Origin: Forficula auricularia
Taxonomy: Eukaryota > Arthropoda > Insecta > Dermaptera > Forficulidae
Direction of reading: 5' to 3'
Length of the DNA: 64,000 nt
Assembly: GCA_024734495.1 (NCBI GenBank)
Contig: JALMQS010000099.1
Coordinates: 69,321,149-69,385,148, forward strand
Of this stretch, positions 57,441 to 64,000 are shown one piece after another. The first letter of the stretch is position 1. Every line of letters starts with the position of its first letter. The notes beneath the pieces were generated by a model. It was not told where the DNA came from. It worked only from the letters and a program-made list of their open reading frames with translations, and ran no database searches. A program made the position numbers and the translations under genes.

Positions 57441-58317
57441 ATTAACATTATTAGGGCTCAGTCCCCTTCTTGCGGGCGCTTGGTTTTAAAATAAATAAAT
57501 TTGACTGTAGGTACTTATTTGAGTACATATAAAGAAAAAAAATACTATTAAAATTAAATAAGATAAGAATTTATTTATTATATAATGAAAAAAGAAAATA
57601 GCTTATCTGAGAGACGTCTGTTCTCCAGGAGTGCTCACTCACAAATGAAAAATAAATTTTATATTATACATATTTATTTCGTTATTATATATATCAGTGA
57701 CGTGCGATCCATGGATGCTTTGGATGTGGCGAATCCCTAAAATTTCAAAAATTAAGAGTATTTTCATAAATACTTCAAAATTTCTGAAGGATCTTTAAAT
57801 TTTCACATCATTATCCGTTATTTCAAATATTCTTATAAAAAACATTTCATGTTTTGAAAAGTATATTGGTTCTCGAAATGAAATAAAATTATTGCATAGT
57901 TTCAATGTGAAATTAAATTGTTCTCGCTGAGGAACTATTAAAATAGTAAGAAATAAAAAAAAGCAATAAATAAAGATGATTCGAGAATCTTTGGACTAAT
58001 CCATTTATAAAAACTCTCAATATATAAGATTGAAAATAGCTAAGAGTTCTATAGACAAGCTTCTTACTTATAGCAATAGAATTAAGAGAAATTTAAGATT
58101 TTCTTATAGGATAGAGGGTAATTATTTGTGGAAGATGGTCGATTTCTATCTCAGGATCCCTATGGAGTTTAAGTCACAAGTTGTAATTTCTGACTCCTAC
58201 CCTCACTCACACAAAGCAGTATCCGTTTGAGGCGAAGGTCCCAAAATACAATGTTATTAAAAAAAAATCTAAAATTTGCAAAAAAAGCGTAGATTAAAAT
58301 AAAATTTCAAAAAAATG
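57441..58317. other. No gene recognised
   Basis: AT-rich sequence. The CAGTGACGTGCGATCC at about 57,692 is hAT-end-like, but no matching inverted end was found. The 66-codon open frame at 58,030 has no recognised motif. Confidence 0.45.
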
Positions 58318-58440
58318 AGAGGTATTTTTTTGAACAGCATCTCCTGGTTGAAAAGTCACCAACTGCCGCTGATAATCTTTTTATGAATTAACAACTCTGC
58401 TACTCTCGGGAAAACAAAATTCTTTAAGTTATTTCTCGTT
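58318..58440 (+). mobile_element. Tail fragment of a family 3 hairpin element
   Basis: AACAACTCTGCTACTCTCGG at about 58,388 followed by GAAAACAAAA matches the asymmetric right tail of family 3 copy A (36,220-36,255). Only the tail end is present, without arms. Confidence 0.6.
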
Positions 58441-58840
58441 ATTAGAAAAAATTTATTATTTTCTTTAAAAAATAAATTTTCATTACTTACTATTATGGCT
58501 AATTGTCATTCAAAGTTGTCTTTTTTTTTACTTTTTTTATTTTCAAATGAAATTCATTCATTCAATTGATTATTATATTTTTCTGCTGACAAAAGTTGTG
58601 GCAAAAATAGAATATCTTCCACTGCTAGTTATTTATTTATTTTTGTTTGTGAAAGCAAGTGATATCTGGCTGATTGTCTTTAGATCCTCTTTGGTATCGA
58701 CATTCAGCCTTTTTAAATGAAAAGTTGCTTTTCCATTTTTTTTCTATTGTCTCACCTTTTTTTGTTTTTTTTATTTTTTTATTTTTTTAATAAGAAATAA
58801 AATAAAATCAAAGGTTAGGCTCTATTGAAATTTTTCGAAA
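58441..58840. other. No gene recognised
   Basis: T-rich sequence with long homopolymers. It is probably 3' of the minus-strand exon at 58,845, where several A-rich stretches (minus strand) could serve polyadenylation. Confidence 0.4.
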
Positions 58841-58844
58841 AGTT

Positions 58845-59076
58845 TTAGCGTTTTCTTCTTTCTTCTGCAAGCGGATGCTGAGTCTCGTTTGCTGTCGTGG
58901 AATCTGCACATCGGTAAACTGTGCGATAGAAAGTCTTATAAACGGTTTGGTATTCCGGTTGGGTTCGGACGCACGTCTTCCAGCCCCAGGGGTCGCATTT
59001 CGTTTCATACCGTTTGTTTACCAATCGCCGGAAGCCACGAGTATAGGGTTCTTGATATGGCCGGTATTCACACTTC
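58845..59076 (-). CDS. Possible EMI-like exon (terminal) of a secreted cysteine-containing protein
   Basis: On the minus strand an acceptor TTGTTTGGCAG (59,087-59,077) opens a 76-codon frame that ends at TAA (58,845-58,847). It reads KCEYRPYQEPYTRGF, RLVNKRYETKCDPWGWKTC, VRTQPEYQTVYKTFYRTVY and RCADS, then a basic end EERRKR. Spaced cysteines with Y-x-T-x-C, a W-rich centre and a repeated TVYKT/RTVYRC run resemble the EMI domain found at the N-terminus of some EGF-repeat proteins (Draper/MEGF and Nimrod types). The EMI label is tentative; the CCxGY end of a full domain is missing. The frame is open, less AT-rich than its surroundings and adjacent to EGF exons on the same strand. It lies beyond the stop of those exons and so belongs to another gene or an alternative transcript. 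Confidence 0.5.
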
Positions 59077-59165
59077 CTGCCAAACAATTATCTATTAATG
59101 CGTATGGTGAATGGGAAACATCTTAATAAAGAGCATTTAAATATATATAAATAAGGGACTAAGGT

Positions 59166-59427
59166 AATTGAAGGGTTTGCTGCAAAAAGGAGGTAGCTCC
59201 ATCTTATTGATGTTGGAAGATATTAACACTATCTTGTGCAAAAAAAGCTTTTGTTTGGTACAAGAAGGATGTAGCTCCAGTATATTATTTCCAGCGTTGC
59301 TCAACAGATGGAGGTGCCCGTCATTTTGAATTTTGTCGTCGTTTTGAATTTTTTAAAAGTTTTTTTTTGGTTTCCCAAAAACTGAAAAAATTGGAGCTAC
59401 CTCTTTTTTGCAGCAAACCCTTCAATT
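59166..59427. mobile_element. MITE with about 35-bp terminal inverted repeats
   Basis: The inverted ends AATTGAAGGGTTTGCTGC and GCAGCAAACCCTTCAATT extend through GGAGGTAGCTCCA and TGGAGCTACCTC. Total is 262 bp. A third GTAGCTCCAG lies at about 59,269. The minus open frame at 59,321 is within it and not coding. Confidence 0.75.
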
Positions 59428-59893
59428 TTGTTTTGAGAGGGAACACAGTTGAAATTGCAATAAGTATAATGGTACTTCCAATAAAATAGATCAAGTGCAA
59501 TAAAAATAGTGAATCATTGGGTATCACTGGAGTGTGAAGTGATTATAATCCAAATTGGGAATCAATTAAATTCATAATCAACTTAATTGGATCACAATGT
59601 TTTGGTCACTTAGAGAGGAGTAATGATCAAGTAATTAATACCACCTACTAGTACGGAAGAAGGTTCCTTATTTTATTAATGCAATGTCTCTAAAGTTTGA
59701 GATAAACTATTTCAGTTCTGATTCAATTGCAATTCAATTTGAGGTGAATCCTTAAATATACCCTGCTCAAATTATGAATTACAATTACTTTTCTAAAATT
59801 TTCTTTAGAGTATTATTTTTCAAACTAATGAAACTTGCGGTTTTTTGCAAATTCCCTCCAATTTGAACTTTGATATTAAATTAAAAATGCAGA
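59428..59893. other. No gene recognised
   Basis: AT-rich sequence between a MITE and the next hairpin element. Nothing was recognised. Confidence 0.45.
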
Positions 59894-60135
59894 AGAACAA
59901 ATAATTGTTCGTGGCTGTGATGAAACTGTACTAGATGAAGCGTATCAGCCAAAGATGGATCACTGTTTCAATAAAACACCTTTAATAAGACTTTTAAGCC
60001 TGAATTTTATTTGGCCTAATTGACTGACGATGGCCAAATAAAATTCAGCCCGAAACGTCTTATTAAAGGTGTTTTATTGAACCCGGTGATTCCATCTTTT
60101 GGCTGATACCTCCTTCATCTTGTAGAACAAATAAT
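59894..60135 (-). mobile_element. Palindromic Penelope-type hairpin element, family 7
   Basis: The element 59,906-60,123 is flanked by a perfect 12-bp duplication AGAACAAATAAT (59,894-59,905 and 60,124-60,135). The arms share GTATCAGCCAAAGATGGA, CAATAAAACACCTTTAATAA and CTGAATTTTATTTGGCC. The asymmetric tail of about 35 bp (TTCGTGGCTGTGATGAAACT) is on the left. The right arm keeps a hammerhead-like core. Confidence 0.84.
60024..60059 (+). ncRNA. Hammerhead-like core, family 7
   Basis: CTGACGA (60,024-60,030), T, helix II GGC/GCC with a 13-nt loop, then C and GAAACGTC (60,052-60,059). ACGU makes a loop-less helix III, and TGA/TTA can start helix I. The T and C flanking helix II do not pair, so activity is uncertain. 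Confidence 0.55.
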
Positions 60136-60770
60136 AAATAGAAACATTTTTCGTTATTTGTTAAAAGCTGACAACAATATTAATATTTTGGATCGAAAAT
60201 ACCAAGGTATTTGGAGAGACCTTGAGGATAATAATTTTTCTGAAACTTACGTTGATTCTAGCATAAGGAATTCCCAACCACCGTAGTGTTATTCAGGCTT
60301 AAGTAGACTAGTTTAATTAAGACTAGACTCTAGATGAAAGAGAAGTATTGAATATTCATTGGTTAGTTTGAAGTGAAGATATTTATAGAGATAGAATTTG
60401 AAGGTTTTATAATTTAGAGAAGCAATGAGTGAAATAATTTTAAGTTCTTATTATATTTACACGATTTTTTTAAACTCTTAGAACATTTCTAGATGCCGGG
60501 ACCCGAAATATTGTGAAAGAATAAATAATTTCAAATATAATGATTTTATCGTTATTTAATTATTTTGTGTTTTAGTACGGTTTTAAAAACTAACAGAACT
60601 TTTATTTTTATTTAATTTAAATTTAAAATAATTGACTAGCTCTTAATTTGAAATCATTGCTATTTGATTGTAATTTTTTTTTTTGAACTAGATATATAGT
60701 TTTGGGACTGCTCTAAATTATTTTATTAAACTTCTTGGGAAGGACTTGGTTTTTGATTAAAAAAAAAAAA
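60136..60770. other. No gene recognised
   Basis: AT-rich intergenic sequence downstream (in minus sense) of the EGF gene. No repeat or motif was seen. Confidence 0.5.
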
Positions 60771-60777
60771 AATCACA

Positions 60778-60783
60778 TTTATT
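60778..60783 (-). terminator. Polyadenylation signal of the EGF gene
   Basis: AATAAA on the minus strand, about 120 nt beyond the TAA stop at 60,901. It implies a short 3' untranslated region. Confidence 0.6.
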
Positions 60784-60900
60784 TCAAATGAATATAGGTA
60801 AAAGGTTAAAAAATCTACTAACAGCCATACTTTTTTATCAATATTCATGTTATTCTAATAAATAGAAAAATAACTTTTTCCAAGTAAGTTTTAGTTTTTC

Positions 60901-61100
60901 TTAACACCTTTTTTGGCACCGAGTCCCACTGGAGCCCGGCTCGCAGACGCAGGTATTCCCTTGAGCGCAGGTCCCAGAATTTTCGCAAGGCGGATCGCAG
61001 AGGGGCTCATTGCAAGTGGGACCCGTTGTATTTCGGGGACATTCGCAAAGGTCCGGTCCCACACAGGCCCCGCCATTCAAACATGGCTCACGGCAAGCAA
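60901..61100 (-). CDS. Terminal exon of an EGF-repeat protein
   Basis: The acceptor AACATTTCAG (ending 61,101) opens 2 bases plus 65 codons and a TAA stop. The protein reads ACREPCLNGGACVGPDLCEC, PRNTTGPTCNEPLCDPPC, ENSGTCAQGNTCVC and EPGSSGTRCQKRC. It contains about two EGF-like modules of the short C-x-NGG-x-C...CxC...G-x-x-C type. Such repeats occur in secreted or cell-surface proteins; the spacing resembles proteins such as WIF1/Shifted or Nimrod/Draper relatives, but the family cannot be fixed from two exons. It starts in phase with the upstream exon at 63,682-63,777 (phase 1 intron). The ORFs on both strands in other frames here are shadows. Confidence 0.82.
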
Positions 61101-61261
61101 CTGAAATGTTATCAAAATATAAATCAACTCTTTACATTTAAACCAAAACCAGGATATTATCTTTTTCTCTGAAGAAACAAGATGCGTTCCAAGATAATCG
61201 TTCCTTCAGTCTCAAAATATCTTGTTATCTTTTCATTTAATGTAACAGAAAAATTAAAACA

Positions 61262-61316
61262 AGAATATCAGGGAATTGGACAATAAATAAAAAACAGTTT
61301 TTATTAAATGGGCCAG
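61262..61316 (+). mobile_element. Single arm of a family 5 hairpin element
   Basis: AGGGAATTGGACAATAAATA and TTTTTATTAAATGGGCCAG match the left arms at 50,178 and 52,436. It is directly joined to the dispersed repeat that follows. Confidence 0.65.
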
Positions 61317-61459
61317 TTTGTGATATCGTGGATGGATTGAGATAAGTTCACTCGTTGTACGGATACCTTTTGGTTTAGTTATTATTTTTTCATTATAATA
61401 ATTACAAAACCTTTATAGTTAAATTGTATATTATTTAGGAAGCCAAGAAATTATTACCC
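61317..61459 (+). repeat. Dispersed repeat, copy 2
   Basis: Nearly the same as 51,216-51,358 (GTGATATCGTGGATGGATTG, GGATACCTTTTGGTTTAGTT), with about two differences. The flanks differ from copy 1. Confidence 0.75.
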
Positions 61460-61503
61460 TACTATAATACAGTAGCCAGCAGAATTAACGTTGTTTTTTT
61501 ATA

Positions 61504-62622
61504 AATTATATTAGGTTGAAGTTGGTGGTGTTTCACAAAAGCCTTCTGAAGTCAAAACCGAAATAGCCCTCAAAATTAAAAAAAAAAAACTAAAATGCCA
61601 TCGACTCAGAATTAGCTCTGATAGGCCAACATTCTGAATTGAAAACCGAAATAGGCCTCAAAATTAAAAAAAAAACTAAAATGCAATCGACCCAGAATTA
61701 GCTCTGATAGGCCAACATTCTGAATTGAAAACCGAAATAGCCCTCAAAATTAAAAAAATCGGTTGTCTGTAAAGTCGGTTTACTGACGATATTGAACGTG
61801 ACAACGTCATAAGAAAATACTGATGGAATGGTATTTTCTTATGACGTTATCACGTTCAACTATCGTCAGTAAACCGACTTTACAGACAACTCTAATTCTT
61901 CGTTCAGAAAATCATTTTAAATTTACAAAATACTTGAATAAAATTTATTGTTTAAATTTCTACTCGACTGTTAAAATTTAATTTTTGATTTTATTATTTT
62001 ATAATAATAAATTTTGTATTGACATTATTTCTTTCAGCAAGTAAACTGAATAAAAGTTGTTGTTCAATTAGTTACTTAATTATTTTTGCAAATTTAATTG
62101 TAATTTGTTGTAAAAAAGTAATAATTTTGAATAATTTATTATAAGAATAAACTGTGATTAAATTATTGTTCATAAATCTTAAATTTAAAATTTAAAATTT
62201 GGAAACATCATTAAAATTTTTGTAACTGTAGCTTTTAAAAAGCCCGCCTCAATCTTTGTCGCTCGTTCCGCGCTCTCGCTTGCACTTCAAGCCTTAAATG
62301 GAACGCCTCAGAGCGAGGTAACGCCGTATGAGTCATGTTTTTTCGTGCGCGCAGCCGGCTCCATCGAATTATAAGACGTTGTCACGTCAAAAAAAAAATA
62401 AAACTAAAATGCAATCGACCCAGAATTAGCTCTGATAGGCCAACATTCTGAATTGAAAACCGAAATAGCCCTCAAAATTAAAAAAAAAAACTAAAATGCT
62501 ATCGACCCAGAATTAGCTCTTATAGGCCAACATTCTGAATTCAAAACCGAAATAGCCCTCAAAATTAAAAAAAACTAAAATCCTCTTTGTGAAACACCAC
62601 CAATTTCAACTCTAATATAATT
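61504..62622. mobile_element. TIR element with internal tandem repeats and a nested palindrome
   Basis: The inverted ends AATTATATTAGGTTGAAG and TTTCAACTCTAATATAATT enclose GTTGGTGGTGTTTCACAAA and its complement (about 36 bp). Inside, units of about 85 bp with CCGAAATAGCCCTCAAAATT and CAGAATTAGCTCTGATAGGC repeat on both sides of an approximately 620-bp insertion (61,757-62,390). That insertion starts with a near-perfect palindrome (GTCGGTTTACTGACGATA, centre near 61,823) and ends with a GC-richer part and ATAAGACGTTGTCACGTC. Confidence 0.68.
61757..61893. repeat. Near-perfect 137-bp palindrome
   Basis: GTTGTCTGTAAAGTCGGTTT and AAACCGACTTTACAGACAAC mark the two arms, with AAGAAAATACTGATGG at the hinge. 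An ACAACGTC motif inside recurs at about 62,370 (GACGTTGTCACGTC), linking it to the rest of the inserted element. Confidence 0.75.
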
Positions 62623-62969
62623 TTTATAATGTTGCTTTAATTTTTCTTGCTGAACAAATACATATACGTATGTCATAAGGATTTCGCCTCGGGTTAAGTC
62701 AACATCCCGGAAGGTAGGTTTGGCTCTCTTTAGAGGGGGGCGATCTCTGAGTCATGAAATAAAACCCGTAATAAGATCTGATTCTCGGCTTTTAAACTTT
62801 TGATTATAATCTGAGCGAAAATATAGCTAGATTAATAACACAATTTTTTAAATTAAAAAACTCAATCGCTTTTAATATTAATAATTATTTTTTATCTAGC
62901 TGAATAACCCTGTTTCACTTGGAGCCATGTGGATTGCTCACCTACGCTTTTAATGAAATATATACATAC

Positions 62970-63563
62970 ATAAGTAGTAAGGTGCTCCTTATTTTTGATA
63001 TTTTCGAATATTTACGCCGACAGGAACTCATATGGTTCCGAAATAAATAAAAAAAAATATACCCCAAGTTTCAAGTCTCTATCTCAATTTTAACCTAGTG
63101 CTACACAGCGATTAAGATTCCCATGTAAATAACATGGGGTTTTTGGCATGAACGATCAATTTTTTATTCCGGCTAAGTAATAGTTCAAAAAATTTGAAAC
63201 TTTGTAGACTTTAATCCTTATAATAGTACCTATCTCTCTCAGAATTTTACAGATTTTTAGCTATTATAATTTTGGAGTCTATAATTTACTAATACTAAGA
63301 TATATATCAGGATTTTGTCTAGATGTAACTTCAAAATTGTTATAGCTAAAAATCTGCAAAAATTCTGAAGGATAGCTACTATTATAAAGATAAAGTCTAC
63401 AGAGTTTCAAAGTTTTTGAACCATTACTTTAGTACTAGGTTAAAATTGAGATAGAGACTTGAAACTTCGGGGATTCTTTTTTTCATTTATTTCGAACCAT
63501 ATGAGCCCCTGTCTGCGTAAATTTTCGAAAATTTCCAAAATAAGGAGGACGCTAATAAGTAGT
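62970..63563. mobile_element. Large foldback (Mutator-like?) element, copy 2
   Basis: The element 62,979-63,554 is flanked by a 9-bp repeat ATAAGTAGT (62,970-62,978 and 63,555-63,563). It is the same family as 44,015-44,890: GGTGCTCCTTATTTTTGATA, CAAGTTTCAAGTCTCTATCT, CAGATTTTTAGCTATTATAA. Part of the right arm is deleted. It lies in the EGF gene intron. The frame at 63,459 begins in this element and runs into the antisense of the EGF exon, so it is not a gene. Confidence 0.8.
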
Positions 63564-63681
63564 TGTTTTTTCAAATCAAGGAAAGAATCGACAACATATT
63601 TGTTTAGGACTTTACGTAAGTTTTTTATCTTGAAACGCTTCGTTCGGATGCATTTTCAGGTAAATCTTCAAACCAACTCAC

Positions 63682-63777
63682 AATTTTGGCAGATGGGACC
63701 TGAGGCTCCAGGGGGACAGCGACAGGTGTGAGGTTGAATGCATTGACCACCGTGACGGCATTCAGGTTCACACACAG
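63682..63777 (-). CDS. Internal exon of an EGF-repeat protein
   Basis: A 96-nt exon lies between a pyrimidine-rich acceptor (GTTTGTTATTCAG, ending 63,778) and donor AATT/GTGAGT (63,681). The frame reads VCEPECRHGGQCIQPHTC and RCPPGASGPICQN, one EGF-like module with its six cysteines, one of which may come from the adjoining exon. The intron is phase 1 on both sides, the classical arrangement for shuffled EGF exons, and the frame continues into 60,901-61,100. Upstream exons lie beyond the window. Confidence 0.8.
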
Positions 63778-64000
63778 CTGAATAACAAACCAACCAGAAA
63801 AATAATTTGAATTAATTCATGAATTTTTTTAGAATTTGATAAATTTTTATCATTAATTAATTCCGAACCCTAATGCATAGAACATGAACCACACCGCTCC
63901 TGGCTACATTTTCTATAATAAACAAGACATGAATATATTCAGGGAAAAGAGGTTGCGATTTATCATTCATTCACAGCAACATATGGGTAAAATTTAAAAA
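63778..64000 (-). other. Upstream intron of the EGF gene (partial)
   Basis: Sequence 5' (minus sense) of the EGF exon, with a T-rich tract before the acceptor. No further exon was recognised before the window ends. Confidence 0.6.

Larger units (their letters stand above)
61101..63681 (-). other. Phase 1 intron of the EGF gene, filled with transposons
   Basis: The donor GTGAGT (63,681-63,676) and acceptor TTTCAG (61,106-61,101) bound a 2.58-kb intron. It contains a family 5 hairpin arm (61,262-61,316), a dispersed repeat (61,317-61,459), a composite element (61,504-62,622) and a foldback element (62,979-63,554). Little original intron sequence remains. Confidence 0.75.

Noticed and set aside
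57692..57710. hAT transposon end (CAGTGACGTGCG)
   Set aside because: No matching inverted end or 8-bp duplication could be found within several kilobases.
58875..59126. Plus-strand open frames at 58,875 and 58,889
   Set aside because: Antisense of the minus-strand EMI-like exon. The minus frame has the better splice site and cysteine pattern.
60913..61104. 63-residue plus-strand open frame and 61-residue minus frame at 60,891
   Set aside because: Both are shadows of the EGF exon, which has six-cysteine modules in its own frame.

Overview
This is a strongly AT-rich eukaryotic window. The transposon mix (RTE-type LINE, other LINE tails, Penelope-type hairpin elements, MITEs, a tRNA-derived SINE) and the EGF-domain exons at the right end suggest an arthropod, probably an insect. 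The species cannot be told from the sequence. There is no operon, CRISPR array or bacterial feature. Most open frames are chance openings in repeats.

Layout. Positions 1 to about 19,420 are one homogeneous satellite array (Sat-A, about 249-250 bp, roughly 78 head-to-tail copies) with higher-order structure. At about 19,410-19,435 it switches, in phase, to an older and more divergent form of the same satellite (Sat-A'), which runs to about 32,810 and is broken by insertions. A still more distant relative of similar monomer length (Sat-B) occupies 32,816-33,556. A pyrimidine-rich minisatellite follows, then a third satellite (Sat-C, about 176 bp) to about 36,870. This looks like a satellite block with a homogenised core and a progressively older flank.

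Insertions in the satellite. One RTE 3' fragment (12-bp target duplication) entered Sat-A' once and was then duplicated with it (22,745 and 28,730). A second RTE fragment (11-bp duplication) later inserted antisense into the left copy only. It carries the one long open frame of the window, a 435-residue reverse transcriptase piece.

From about 37 kb the window is transposon-dominated intergenic DNA: a C-rich tandem-repeat element with terminal inverted repeats, two copies of a foldback element with 9-bp target duplications (one holding a SINE), several MITEs, an R2-type endonuclease fragment of a LINE and an LTR-like promoter/polyadenylation unit.

The most interesting signal is a set of at least ten palindromic elements in five or more unrelated sequence families (30.8-60.1 kb). 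They share one design: two inverted arms, a hammerhead-ribozyme-like core in one or both arms, an asymmetric tail of about 35-60 bp at one end, and (in seven of them) an 11-13 bp target duplication. That design fits non-autonomous derivatives of Penelope-like retroelements.

The right edge (58.8-63.8 kb, minus strand) holds host coding sequence: two consecutive EGF-domain exons with compatible splice phase, stop codon and polyadenylation signal, and beyond them a separate possible EMI-like exon. The intron between the EGF exons is filled with transposons.
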